In this document: piece by piece, positions 42,804 through 51,914 of the stretch
How positions within the stretch are numbered: the stretch's first letter is position 1
Layout: every line of letters starts with the position of its first letter
Source of the DNA: Planctomycetota bacterium
Lineage (GTDB): Bacteria; Planctomycetota; Phycisphaerae; Phycisphaerales; Phycisphaeraceae
Direction: 5' to 3'
Assembly: GCA_016350165.1 (NCBI GenBank)
Contig: CP066225.1
Coordinates: forward strand, 3,968,001 to 4,032,000
Length of the DNA stretch: 64,000 bases
Program-made: the position numbers and the translations under genes
Notes under the pieces: generated by a model
What the model saw: only the letters and a program-made list of their open reading frames with translations
Told to the model about the DNA's origin: nothing
Database searches by the model: none

Positions 42804-44246
42804 TCAGGTTAGTTGGGCAGCGAGTTGTTGGGTTTCTGGTGTGTAGTAATTTTTGTCTTCGGTGAACTTGTAAGGTTCGGGCAGATCGTTGATGGCTTGT
42901 CGAAGTTTCTGTTCGATATTGGTGTAGTTTGGGTTGCCTATGAGGTTGAGCTTTTCGTGTGGGTCGTGGGTGAGATCGAAGAGTTGGTCGGTGTAATCGT
43001 TGCGAAAATAGTGGACGTATTTGATGTTATGCTGTTTGGCGAGGACCCAGCCCTCTTCGTCGGAGGGGTTGAAGTATTCGGAGATGATGATGCGGTCTTC
43101 GAATTCTTGTGGGGGTGTGTCTGCATCGATGAGTGGTTTGAGTGAGGTGCCTCGGAGGTTTTCTTCGTGTGGGATGGGGAGGTTGGCGTAATCGCAGAGT
43201 GTGGGGAAGAGGTCGATGGTGGAGACGTTGGTTTTGATGCGCTTGTTTTGTGGGACGAGGGTTGGGTGGGAGATGAGGAAGGGAACGCGCGATGAGTGTT
43301 CGTGATGACGTGATTTGCCCCAGTAACCGTGATTGCCGATGAGTTCGCCGTGGTCGGAGTAGTAGATGATGAGGAATTGGTCGAGGATGTTGAGTTGTTC
43401 GAGTGTGTTGAGGACTTGGCCGATTTGTTGGTCGATGAACTCGACGAGTGCCCAGTAGGCGGCGCGGGCGTTTAGGATTTGCTCGTCAGAGATGTCCATT
43501 TTGGATGAAACTTCGTGGGATGCGTAGGGATGGAGGAGGTGTGATGGGGTTTCGTCGATGAGCGGCATGGAGATGCGCTGGCGGTAATAGTCGTAGAGTT
43601 CTTCGGGAGCTTCGAAGGGCCAATGGGGCGTTTTCCAACTGGCTTGGAAGAGCAGGGGGCGGTCGGGTGAGAAAATGGGCATCTGACGATTGGTGAAATA
43701 GTCTTTGAGGTTGAGGCAGGTTTCGCGTGTGGTGGATTCGTCGAACATGATGAAGCCGCCGTCGCCGTGGCCGGCGAGTCGAACCCAATCTGCGAGGGTG
43801 TTGCCTTGCGGGATGGTGTGCTGGTATGGATCGTGAGTGAAACCGGGGGTGAGTGGGTGGCCGTGAACGAGTTCCATGTCGCCGAAGGGACGGAACATCC
43901 AGCCGTGCATTTGCTCGAGGCCCATGAAATGCATTTTGCCGACGCAGGTGGTTTGGTAGCCAGCGCGTGTGAAGTGTTTTGGGTAGGTCCAAGTTTGTGG
44001 GTTGAGTGGGTCGCCGTAATGGAGTGAGCCGAGATCGCGTATGTATTTGCCGGTCATGGTGGCGTATCGGCCGGGCACGCAGATGGGGTTTGGACAGTAG
44101 GCGTTTTCGAAGATGGTGCCATGTTGGGCGAGACGGTCGAGGTTCGGTGTGCGTACGAGTGGATCACCCATGCAGCCCATGATTTGCGGGGCATGTTCGT
44201 CTGCTGTAAGCAGGAGGATGTGGGGTGGGTGATTGGATTGTGGCAT
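42804..44246 (-). CDS. Sulfatase (FGly-dependent)
   Basis: A 480-residue type I sulfatase. The metal-binding TADEHAP (about residues 14-20) is near the N-terminus. The sulfatase signature CVPGRYATMTGK begins at Cys56; this cysteine must be converted to formylglycine by a maturase not in the window. GKMHFMG, the second metal site YYSDHGELIGNHGYWGKS (Asp, His, and Lys) and a C-terminal HDPHEKLNL region follow. No signal peptide is visible, unusual for planctomycete sulfatases, so it may act in the cytoplasm. The substrate, possibly a sulfated sugar, is unknown. Confidence 0.9.
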   Translation of the reverse strand: MPQSNHPPHILLLTADEHAPQIMGCMGDPLVRTPNLDRLAQHGTIFENAYCPNPICVPGRYATMTGKYIRDLGSLHYGDPLNPQTWTYPKHFTRAGYQTTCVGKMHFMGLEQMHGWMFRPFGDMELVHGHPLTPGFTHDPYQHTIPQGNTLADWVRLAGHGDGGFIMFDESTTRETCLNLKDYFTNRQMPIFSPDRPLLFQASWKTPHWPFEAPEELYDYYRQRISMPLIDETPSHLLHPYASHEVSSKMDISDEQILNARAAYWALVEFIDQQIGQVLNTLEQLNILDQFLIIYYSDHGELIGNHGYWGKSRHHEHSSRVPFLISHPTLVPQNKRIKTNVSTIDLFPTLCDYANLPIPHEENLRGTSLKPLIDADTPPQEFEDRIIISEYFNPSDEEGWVLAKQHNIKYVHYFRNDYTDQLFDLTHDPHEKLNLIGNPNYTNIEQKLRQAINDLPEPYKFTEDKNYYTPETQQLAAQLT

Positions 44247-44380
44247 GATGCGTCTCGCGAATGAGTCGGGTAATGCATGGGTTACTTTTGCTATAGAATC
44301 TATAATGTAGCAATAATGCTATATTAAAGTCAAGTTTGAGTCTTTTATCGTGTAATTGTTTTGGATGTGTGAATGTGAAA

Positions 44381-44404
44381 CAACCCCGTTATTAGGCGGG
44401 GTTG
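44381..44404 (-). terminator. Terminator-like hairpin after FG-GAP gene 1
   Basis: CAACCCCG (44381-44388) pairs with CGGGGTTG (44397-44404). The flank GTGAAA and the stem are repeated at 48.74 and 50.98 kb. The T-run on the minus strand is short. Confidence 0.65.
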
Positions 44405-44433
44405 TTGTTAATGATATGGTTTTTGGTGTGGGG

Positions 44434-45681
44434 TTATTTGCGTCGCTTGATTAGGAGTAGAGTGCCGAGGGAGAGTAGTGCGAGTGATGCGGGTTCGGGG
44501 ACGGTGTAGAGGTATGCGGAGCCAGAGCTGTTGCCGTGGTCGTCGTCCCAATTTGCGCCGACGATTGCGGTGTAGCCATCGATGCCAACGAATGCACCGA
44601 ATTGGTCTGACTGTGCACCATCGGAAGCGGTGAGTTTAGCGACTTCTAATCCTGTGTTGATATCGAAGATGTATGCGGCGCCGGTAAATAAGCCGTTGTT
44701 TTGGTTGTGTATTGCGCTGACGATTGCAAGACCATTTGAGATGCCGACGGAGTAGCCGAATTGGGCACCAGCAGCAGCATCGGAGGCAGTTAGTTTTGTG
44801 ATCTCATTACCGGTAGTGGCATCGAAGAGGTATGCGGAGCCGGAGCCGGCGCCGTTGTCGCCGTTATTAGGTGCACCGACGATGGCGATGCCATTGGAGA
44901 TGGCGACGGAGGAGCCAAAAAAGTCTAATCCTGCAGCATCGGAAGCTGTGAGTTTTGCGATTTCAGATTCGGTTGTGGTATCGAAGAGGTATGCGGATCC
45001 AGAAAAGGCGCCGTGGTCGTTGTTGCCGGGTGCGCCGACGATGGCGGTGTTGCCGGAGATGGCGACGACGTTGCCGAATTTGTCACTCGCAGCGGCATCG
45101 GAAGCGGTGAGTTTTGCGATTTCGTTGCCGGTGTTGGCATTGAAGAGGTATGCAGAGCCTGAGTTGGAACCGTGGTCGTTGTTTTGTGGTGCGCCGATGA
45201 TTGCGGTGCTGCCGGAGATGCCGACGGAGAAGCCGAAGTTGTCATCGTCTGCTCCGACCTCTGTTGCGGTGAGTTTGTGTACTTGTTTGCCCTTTTGATT
45301 CATATCGAAGATGTATGCGGAACCGGATTCTGGGCCGTTGTAGTCTTCACCATGTGCGCCGACGATGGCGAGATTGCCGGAGATGCCAACGGAGTAGCCG
45401 AAATTATCACCTGCAGCAGCATCGGAAGCGGTGAGTTTACGTACTTGATTGCCTGTGGTGGTATCGAAGATATATGCGGAGCCTGATTCGGGGCCGTGGT
45501 CATCGTTGCCATATGCGCCGACAATGGCGAGATTGCTGGAGATGTCGAGGGTTTGGCCGAATACATCCGACATTGCAGCGTCGGAAGCGGTGAGTTTGAT
45601 TTCGGCGTGTGCTATAGGGACGGTGAATGCAGTGATAGCAGTCAGGCTGATAGCCGTCTTAACGAATGTTGCGCGTAGCAT
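44434..45681 (-). CDS. FG-GAP repeat PEP-CTERM protein, copy 1
   Basis: A 415-residue exported protein. A signal peptide ends at AHA-E (about residue 27). Seven repeats of ~50 residues follow, each with LTASDAA, FGxSVxISG, AIVGA and SGSAYxFD patterns. Seven FG-GAP-type repeats suggest one closed seven-bladed beta-propeller, as in integrin alpha chains. The tail is VPEP, a hydrophobic helix and IKRRK, a PEP-CTERM sorting signal. Function unknown; surface binding is likely. A paralogue with the same architecture lies at 48797, on the other side of the RING gene. Confidence 0.85.
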   Translation of the reverse strand: MLRATFVKTAISLTAITAFTVPIAHAEIKLTASDAAMSDVFGQTLDISSNLAIVGAYGNDDHGPESGSAYIFDTTTGNQVRKLTASDAAAGDNFGYSVGISGNLAIVGAHGEDYNGPESGSAYIFDMNQKGKQVHKLTATEVGADDDNFGFSVGISGSTAIIGAPQNNDHGSNSGSAYLFNANTGNEIAKLTASDAAASDKFGNVVAISGNTAIVGAPGNNDHGAFSGSAYLFDTTTESEIAKLTASDAAGLDFFGSSVAISNGIAIVGAPNNGDNGAGSGSAYLFDATTGNEITKLTASDAAAGAQFGYSVGISNGLAIVSAIHNQNNGLFTGAAYIFDINTGLEVAKLTASDGAQSDQFGAFVGIDGYTAIVGANWDDDHGNSSGSAYLYTVPEPASLALLSLGTLLLIKRRK

Positions 45682-45699
45682 AATAAATATAATCTTTCT

Positions 45700-45806
45700 C
45701 TACCTACAGGCAGATTGTGCCAACTACTTTGTGATGAAACACAGGCGAAACGAAGAAGTGTTTGAAATCACAGGCGTTTAAGAAGCGCTATCTCCTACAG
45801 ATAGCG
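45700..45806 (-). promoter_or_regulatory. Conserved 5' leader hairpins of FG-GAP gene 1
   Basis: 18 bases before the ATG the minus strand has CTGCCTGTAGGTAG (a short hairpin). About 90 nt further upstream is a perfect 8-bp hairpin, CGCTATCT with AGATAGCG (45786-45806), carrying GTAGG in the loop. The paralogue at 49975 has the first element at the identical distance and a variant of the second. Confidence 0.5.
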
Positions 45807-46120
45807 AGGTTAGATTACTGATAAATTGAGAGGCTGCAATCTGGGACTTATCCTATATATAGTATTTGTGGATTATTCTTATAGAAGTCTGTGGTTAGTT
45901 ATAAGCTTTGAAAATGATGTTTGCTGTAGGTGTTACAAGGAGGGATGTATTTTCTAAAACTGTGCTCAGATAAATATATATTTCGTTTGTTGTTATTGTG
46001 TGTATTTCAATTTTTTGATTTGAGGATAATATGGATGCGGGAGGCTTAGCCTGAACTTCCTTCTAAAATCTACTGAAATAGTTCAGGCGATTTCCTCCCT
46101 TTTATTTGATCGGGGGCATT
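45807..46120. other. AT-rich divergent intergenic region
   Basis: About 310 bases between the FG-GAP gene and the RING gene. It should hold promoters for both, but no clear -35/-10 pair was recognised. No coding frame is supported. Confidence 0.35.
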
Positions 46121-48709
46121 GTGGATCACAAGCAGCATACTTTACGGGAAATGTTTCTGGTTAAGCAGGGGATTGTGTTGTTGCCAGGCATAGAGAAAGC
46201 TTGTTCAGGCAAGCGCGTTCGTGCGGTTGAGTTAGAGTTGGCTGACATTGGTTATTTGCCAACCCGGAAATTGAGAGAACGTTTAAAGAGGTGTTCCCGG
46301 CAAGAGTTGGATGAGTTTGGGAAGTGGAGCCGCAAGGCACTGCTTGAAAGTGTGGGAGGTGGACATGAACATGTTCCTTTGTTCAGAAAATTTCCGAAGT
46401 TAATTCCAGTTGATACAAGTGAGTTGTGGTGGAAGAATGTGTTGGTGCATTTTTTGCAGGCGGAGGGGCAGGCATGTATTACTTGTGGTGAGGTGGGTAC
46501 GACGCATGTGTTGAAGCCGTGTGAGCATGTTGTATGTGATCATTGTTTTGATGGCGAGAATTATAGTGCGTGTCCGGTATGTGGAAGAGAAGCTGATTTG
46601 TCATCCCCGTTTTTTAAAGAAGGGGAGAAACGTGGCCGACCTGTTGAACGGGTGACGTTTAAGTTGCTTGATTTGGGGGAGAGTGAGGTTGCGGAATCGA
46701 AGCGGTTGTTTTTTAGTTTGTGTGAGCGTACGCAGGCGCTGTCGCCGAATGACCGTGAGAGTTTGATTTGTATTATTAAGCATTGGGGGTTGGATGTTCT
46801 GTCGTGGTTGCCGAGCGAGATACCGTTGCGTGAAAATGTTGCGGTGGTGTTTGGTGTGTTGTTAGAGAAACATTGTGATAAGCACGTGATTGAACATGCA
46901 CGAAAGTATTTGAAGACTGCGACGGATGTGTTGCGTCTTATAGCAGTTTATTCGGGGGCTGATGGGAGTTTGCAGTCAGAAACCAAGATAGAGGAAGTTC
47001 AATTTGAGGTTCCGTCGCTGAGATTTGTGGAGTATGTCGAGAAGGTGTGTGTGTTGGAAAGCCACCAAAGGGCGACGATGGCGTATCTGCCGATTCAGGT
47101 TAATCGCTTTAAGGTTGCGAAGATGCCACGTTGGTTGCGACGTGAGTTGATGGGGAAATTAGAGGGGATTGGGCGGCATCAATTAATTGAGGATATGCTT
47201 CGGCATCAATCTTATTGGGTATGGGTGGGAGAGTTTTTACATCCCTCTGAATACGCGGATAGGTATCCGAAGGTTGCAGATGCTTTTAAGGTGGTGCGTA
47301 AAAAATCTGAGGATGGTGAGCGTGCGCCGAAATTCAGGAATTGGTATGGGCGTGTTGAACATTTGCTTGCGAGTGGGGATATTGCGGGTTTGGTGGATGT
47401 GTTATCTGAGAGGCCGGGAGAGTTTGGCCGGCGTTTGGATCATGTTTTGCAGTTGGTTGTGGGGGATGAAGGTAAGGCTGGGTTAGTCGTTGATCGCTTT
47501 GTTGGGTTGATTCCGGAGTTGGCAACGCCGATGTTGTTGACGCTGTATAAGCATTTGCCAAGCAGATTGGAGAAGGTGCCTGTTCGTGTTTATTGGCCAA
47601 AGGGTCGTGTTGCGATGGGAGCAATGGGGGAAGATAAACGTGTGATGCTAAGCCGTGCTGTCGTGGAACCGATTACGGTGGCGATCCGTGATGAGTTGTT
47701 GAAGCGTTTCGGGGAGAAGAAAGGGTTTGAGAGGTGTGTTATTGATGAGCAGTTGGGGAGTGTGATGGTGCCGTTTAATGAAAGGACGGCGAGTCGTTCG
47801 GCAGTATCGTTGCCTCGAGGCTCAAAGATATCGTTTGATATGAGTAAGGTTGTGCGGTTGTTTTTGCATTGGTGTGAGCCTAAGGCAGATCATAATGGAA
47901 CAGATTTGGATTTGTCGGTCGCGTTTTATGATGAGCAATGGCAGTATAAAGGTGTGTGTTCATATTATGAGCTGACGCTTAAGGATAGTGGTAGGCGGGT
48001 TGTGGCTCAGAGTTCGGGCGATCGGCTAAATGCGCCGTGGCCAAAGGGAGCGACTGAGTTTGTGGACGTGAATGTTGAGAAGGCAAGGGGTATGGGGGCG
48101 AGATATGCGGTTACAGTGATCAATGCCTATTCAGGGTTGCCGTTCAGTCAGCTTGAGCGTGGATTTGCTGGGGTGATGTTGCGCGATGATGCTGATGGTG
48201 AGTATTTAGATCCGAGGACTGTTGAACTGAAGTTTGATTTGGATGGCGAGAATGGGATCTTTATGCCTATGGTGATTGACCTTGAAGAAGGGGTGTTGCA
48301 TTGGCTTGATGTGCAGTCGAAGGGTGAGTTGTGCATGAATAATGTTGAAAAATCAAATGTACACATCTCGAGGATATGCCCGAATGTGATGGCGTATTTT
48401 GATGCTGGGTTGCGGCCTTCGATGTTTGATTTGGCGCTGTTGCATGCGGCGGCGCGATGTGAACGTGTGGTGATCCGGGGTGATAATGTTTGCGAGTATG
48501 TAAAAGATGATGGTGAGGTGGCATCTGATTTTTATAAGCGGATCAAAGATGATGCGAAAGGTGGTGCTGGCGTGAGGATTGAGAGTAGTGGTCAGGTATT
48601 GGGTTTTTTTTACAAGGGGAATGTGGAAGTGGCTGGGGATAGTGAGGTGTATGCATTATTCCGTGAGGGCTTGACGACTGTAGCCTCAGCGCCAGATTTT
48701 CTTTCGTGA
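46121..48709 (+). CDS. RING-finger protein with TerD-like C-terminal region (MXAN_6230/SCO0854 type)
   Basis: An 862-residue cytoplasmic protein. Start GTG at 46121 follows GGGGG; ATG at 46151 (MFLVKQG) is the alternative. Residues ~118-155 hold a complete C3HC4 RING zinc finger: CITC, CEH, CDHC and CPVC with usual spacings. RING domains are typical of eukaryotic E3 ubiquitin ligases but occur in a bacterial family known from Myxococcus and Streptomyces, which this resembles (VPLFRKFP and the RING position). The middle is helical. The region ~575-720 (DLDLSVAFYDEQW, GARYAVTVINAYSG) resembles TerD calcium-binding beta-sandwich domains. Function is unknown; no ubiquitin-like gene is nearby. Confidence 0.82.
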   Translation: MDHKQHTLREMFLVKQGIVLLPGIEKACSGKRVRAVELELADIGYLPTRKLRERLKRCSRQELDEFGKWSRKALLESVGGGHEHVPLFRKFPKLIPVDTSELWWKNVLVHFLQAEGQACITCGEVGTTHVLKPCEHVVCDHCFDGENYSACPVCGREADLSSPFFKEGEKRGRPVERVTFKLLDLGESEVAESKRLFFSLCERTQALSPNDRESLICIIKHWGLDVLSWLPSEIPLRENVAVVFGVLLEKHCDKHVIEHARKYLKTATDVLRLIAVYSGADGSLQSETKIEEVQFEVPSLRFVEYVEKVCVLESHQRATMAYLPIQVNRFKVAKMPRWLRRELMGKLEGIGRHQLIEDMLRHQSYWVWVGEFLHPSEYADRYPKVADAFKVVRKKSEDGERAPKFRNWYGRVEHLLASGDIAGLVDVLSERPGEFGRRLDHVLQLVVGDEGKAGLVVDRFVGLIPELATPMLLTLYKHLPSRLEKVPVRVYWPKGRVAMGAMGEDKRVMLSRAVVEPITVAIRDELLKRFGEKKGFERCVIDEQLGSVMVPFNERTASRSAVSLPRGSKISFDMSKVVRLFLHWCEPKADHNGTDLDLSVAFYDEQWQYKGVCSYYELTLKDSGRRVVAQSSGDRLNAPWPKGATEFVDVNVEKARGMGARYAVTVINAYSGLPFSQLERGFAGVMLRDDADGEYLDPRTVELKFDLDGENGIFMPMVIDLEEGVLHWLDVQSKGELCMNNVEKSNVHISRICPNVMAYFDAGLRPSMFDLALLHAAARCERVVIRGDNVCEYVKDDGEVASDFYKRIKDDAKGGAGVRIESSGQVLGFFYKGNVEVAGDSEVYALFREGLTTVASAPDFLS

Positions 48710-48740
48710 TTAGCGATATCAGAGGCGGTGTTCATGTGAG

Positions 48741-48765
48741 ACAACCCCGCGTTGGGCGGGGTTGT
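48741..48765. terminator. Hairpin terminator between the RING gene and FG-GAP gene 2
   Basis: ACAACCCCGC (48741-48750) pairs with GCGGGGTTGT (48756-48765). It lies between two converging genes. Without long T-runs it may act as a weak or Rho-assisted terminator. Confidence 0.7.
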
Positions 48766-48796
48766 GGATTTTGATTTGGTTTTGGTTGGTGTGAGG

Positions 48797-49975
48797 TTAT
48801 TTGCGTCGTTTGATTAGGAGTAGGGAACCGATTGCGAGTAATGAGAGTGATGCGGGTTCGGGGATGGCGTAGATGTAAGCTGCGCCTTGGTAGTCGTTGC
48901 CGGGAATGTGGGTGAATTGTGCACCGATGATGACGGTACTGTTGTCGATGCCGACGGAATCGCCGAAGGATTGGTATGAGGTACCGTCAGATGCTGTTAG
49001 TTTTGCGATTTCGTTGCCTGTTGAGAGGTCAAAGACGTAAGCGGCGCCGGTTGAATTGACGTTGCCATCGGCGTTTTGTGCGCCGACGATCGCGTAGTTG
49101 CCGGAGATACTGACGGAGGAGCCGAACCGGTGAGATGTGTTACCGTCAGAGGCGGTGAGTTTAGTGATTTCGTTGCCTGTGTTGACATCGTAGAGGTAAG
49201 CTGCGCCAGTGGAGTTGTTGTCAGCGTCGCCGACGATGGCAACGTTGCCTGAGATAGAAACGGAGCGTCCGAATGAAGAGAAGGCAGTGGGGTCGAAGTC
49301 GGATGCAGTGAGTTTAAAAAGTTCGTTGCCAGAGGATACGTCGAAGAGGTATGCGGCACTTGCGTTGGGAGCCGCGACGATGGCGGTGTTGCCTGAGATA
49401 TCGGTGACCTGCCCGAAGTTATCACCGGTGTTGCCATCGGAAGCGGTGAGTTTATGCAGTTCGTTGCCGGTGTTGTTGTCGAAGATGTATGCGGCGCCGG
49501 TGAAGAAATTACTACTAGATGCCCCAACGATCGTGTAGTTTGTGGTTGTGGCGACGGAAACGCCGAAGCCATCGCTTGGGGTGACGTCAGAGGCGTTGAG
49601 GGTGTGGAGTTCAGAGCCTGTAGTTGCGTCGAACAGGTAAGCTGAATGTTTGCCTGTAGCCCCGACGGCTGCGAAATTGCCTGAGATGTCGACGGATCCA
49701 CCGAAAACATCGTTGGCGTTGGCGTCGGGGGCGGTGAGTTTGTGTAGTTCTATGCCGGTGTTTGTGTCGAAGATGTAAGCGCTGCCTGTAAAATTGTTTT
49801 TGAAACTTGCGGCAGCGATGGCTTTGTTGCCGGAGATTGCGGTGGAGATGCCGAAGAAGTCATATGCGGCGCCGTCGGAGTTGGTGATTTTGATTTCGGC
49901 GTGAGCGAGTTGTGTTGTGGACGCAGTGATCGCGGCGAGGCAAATCGCCACGGTGGTTAGACGTTTGGATAGCAT
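48797..49975 (-). CDS. FG-GAP repeat PEP-CTERM protein, copy 2
   Basis: A 392-residue paralogue of the gene at 44434. The signal peptide ends at AHA-E. Seven repeats follow (for example LTASDGNTGDNFGQV with AIVAA, LTASDGNTSHRFGSS with YAIVGA), again enough for a seven-bladed propeller. The tail is IPEP, a hydrophobic helix and IKRRK. Repeats are slightly shorter than in copy 1 because DDHG-type calcium-like loops are missing in several. No enzyme motif is present. Confidence 0.85.
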   Translation of the reverse strand: MLSKRLTTVAICLAAITASTTQLAHAEIKITNSDGAAYDFFGISTAISGNKAIAAASFKNNFTGSAYIFDTNTGIELHKLTAPDANANDVFGGSVDISGNFAAVGATGKHSAYLFDATTGSELHTLNASDVTPSDGFGVSVATTTNYTIVGASSSNFFTGAAYIFDNNTGNELHKLTASDGNTGDNFGQVTDISGNTAIVAAPNASAAYLFDVSSGNELFKLTASDFDPTAFSSFGRSVSISGNVAIVGDADNNSTGAAYLYDVNTGNEITKLTASDGNTSHRFGSSVSISGNYAIVGAQNADGNVNSTGAAYVFDLSTGNEIAKLTASDGTSYQSFGDSVGIDNSTVIIGAQFTHIPGNDYQGAAYIYAIPEPASLSLLAIGSLLLIKRRK

Positions 49976-49993
49976 AATTGTTGTTTTCTTTCC

Positions 49994-50101
49994 CTACCTA
50001 CAGGCAGTTTTGCCTACGACGTTGTGATGTGAACACGAAAAACAGAAATGGTGTTGACATACACAGGCTGATGTATGAAGTGCTAGTCTCCTACGAATAG
50101 C
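49994..50101 (-). promoter_or_regulatory. Conserved 5' leader hairpins of FG-GAP gene 2
   Basis: CTGCCTGTAGGTAG lies at 49994-50007, 18 bases before the ATG as in copy 1. Further upstream GCTA/TAGC (50082-50101) encloses GTAGGAG, matching the loop of copy 1 although the stem is weaker. Confidence 0.5.
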
Positions 50102-50188
50102 GTTTTTAATGTACAACGAACAAGAAATGATTCAATGGAGGGGTTGTCCTAGGCATTTTTGTGGGATGGGGATGAAGGTGTTGGTGTT

Positions 50189-50758
50189 TTAGTTGTATGT
50201 GGTGACGATTTGGCCGTGGGTACCGGATTCGATGTATTGGAGATATGCACGAGCGACGTCGATGGCGGGTTGGCCTTGTTTGGGGTCGAGGTTCATGGCG
50301 ATGAGCGTTTCAGTGATCCAGCCAGGTGAGATGACGCCGATGCGAATGTTGGTGTCGAGTTCGACTTTGCAAGCGGCGATCATGCCTTCGACGGCGGCGT
50401 TGACGGCGGTGAATTGGGATGAGCCGACGATTGGGTTTTGAGTGAGTATGCCTGTGGTGAGGACGATTGCGCCGTGGGGATTGACTTTGGGGAGAGCGTA
50501 TCGAATGGTGTTGATTTGGCCTAAGAGTTTGTTGTGGATGCTGAAAGTCCAGTCGTTGTCGGTGGAGTCGGCGATGGTTTTGAATGTGGCCATGCCTGCG
50601 GTGCAGACGACGGCGTCGACGGATTTGGGGTCTGCGATGTCGAGTTGGTGTTGGCCTGCGGAGCGAGAAGCGGTGATGATTTGGTATTGATTTTGGGCGA
50701 GTTCGACGATTTTGGAGCCGATGAGTCCGCTGGCGCCGATGACGAAAAGTTGTTTCAT
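50189..50758 (-). CDS. Short SDR-family oxidoreductase
   Basis: A 189-residue short-chain dehydrogenase. The Rossmann glycine motif is GASGLIGSK (about residues 8-16). VVCTAGMATF replaces the usual NNAG strand. The active-site Tyr-Lys pair of classical SDRs is not obvious: the segment SSQFTAVNAAVEGM has Phe-Thr where YxxxK is expected. VISPGWITET follows as in family members. Short SDRs of this kind (about 200 residues) may be atypical or non-classical. GGAG lies upstream. No operon partner is visible. Confidence 0.78.
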   Translation of the reverse strand: MKQLFVIGASGLIGSKIVELAQNQYQIITASRSAGQHQLDIADPKSVDAVVCTAGMATFKTIADSTDNDWTFSIHNKLLGQINTIRYALPKVNPHGAIVLTTGILTQNPIVGSSQFTAVNAAVEGMIAACKVELDTNIRIGVISPGWITETLIAMNLDPKQGQPAIDVARAYLQYIESGTHGQIVTTYN

Positions 50759-50986
50759 GATGATCTCCGAGGGGGAGTGGGGTTCATGTTTGTTGGTATG
50801 GGATGGTAGTCACGGGTGTGTGGATGAAGGTGCGGGTTAGTGGTTTAATCGATGAAATTTGGGTTGGGATGGCGAAAAATGTGATTGGGATGACTGGGAT
50901 ATTGGGGAGTAAAGAATAGAGGGGTGAGGAGAGGGGGCGGGAAGAAAAGGGGTGGTGGAGAAGATTTGATGGTTGCGCACGTGAAA

Positions 50987-51009
50987 CAACCTCGCGGGGA
51001 GCGAGGTTG
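50987..51009 (-). terminator. Terminator of rpsT
   Basis: CAACCTCGC (50987-50995) pairs with GCGAGGTTG (51001-51009). The flank GTGAAA gives TTTCAC on the minus strand. It belongs to the same terminator family as at 44.38 and 48.74 kb. Confidence 0.75.
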
Positions 51010-51041
51010 CTGGGTCGTTTAATTTTAGATGCTAAAGCGTA

Positions 51042-51314
51042 TTAGGCAGCAGCTTTGCGCTTGTTGAGCTTGGTTGCTAGGCGGCCTTTGTAGCGTGAAG
51101 CAGTCTTCTTGTGCATCGCAGGTGTAGAAGCGGCCTGGTCGAGGATCTTGTAGATCTCGGTGAGTTTAGCTTCACACTGTTCGACGGTGCCGTGAAGGAT
51201 GAGTTCCTGGAAGTCTTTGATAGCTTCACGGTATGTACGTTTACGCCAGCGGTTAAGTGCGCGGCATTTATCGTTTTGGCGGATACGCTTTTTGGCACTC
51301 AGGGAGTGAGCCAT
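51042..51314 (-). CDS. rpsT: 30S ribosomal protein S20
   Basis: A 90-residue primary 16S rRNA-binding protein. MAHSLSAKKRIRQNDKCR is the canonical S20 start, followed by the basic helices RWRKRTYREAIKDF and KTASRYKGRLATKLNKRKAAA. AGGA lies about 9 bases before the ATG; the frame is open further upstream but without support. It is monocistronic with its own terminator. Confidence 0.96.
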   Translation of the reverse strand: MAHSLSAKKRIRQNDKCRALNRWRKRTYREAIKDFQELILHGTVEQCEAKLTEIYKILDQAASTPAMHKKTASRYKGRLATKLNKRKAAA

Positions 51315-51914
51315 ATTTCTAATTCCTGTGCAAAAATGCTTACATTTTAGTGCGTTTTGCGAACATGCTTTCTCGATGACCAATGGTCGAGACGTATTAA
51401 ACGTCATTGATGTCAACCTGCAGCCGAAAAAGTCAGTTGTTGACGTCGAGAAATACTCACGCAAATTGCTGTACAGTTACAAATCCACAATAAAGGGACT
51501 GTTTTGGCCTTGTGGGCCTATGAGAGCAAGTCGAGCGAGGTATTATGCGCGATTGGAGGTGAGTTATCAAGTCGGGGGTGGGATGTTGAGGGGGTGAGGA
51601 AGCTTGTATTGTAGGTTGGTTGCAGTGAAGCGAAGTGAATGGGAGGTGATTGGGGCGGATTGACGTAAGAAAAGGTTGATTGTGGGGGTGGAAATGAGGT
51701 TTTAGAGGAAAATGAAGGGGTGAGTGGGGGATAAGTGGGAACGTGATTTGGGTTAGTTGAGTTAGGGTGATGGTGAAGTGAGGATGTGGTGAATGGGGAG
51801 ATGGGTAAGATGCAATTGTGGATGAGGGAGGGGGAAAGCCGATAGTGTGGGGTAAGGTTGTGTGAGAAATGGATTTGGGAGCGATTTAAAGTGTGGAGAG
51901 GATGGTGGGGAATC
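51315..51914. other. Non-coding, purine-rich intergenic region
   Basis: About 600 bases upstream of rpsT and before the candidate RNA. The rpsT promoter should be at its left end. The plus strand is very rich in G and A between 51590 and 51910. No supported gene or repeat was found. Confidence 0.35.

Noticed and set aside
44434-49975. Composite transposon formed by the two FG-GAP genes as direct repeats
   Set aside because: No transposase, terminal inverted repeats or target duplication; the genes are diverged paralogues.
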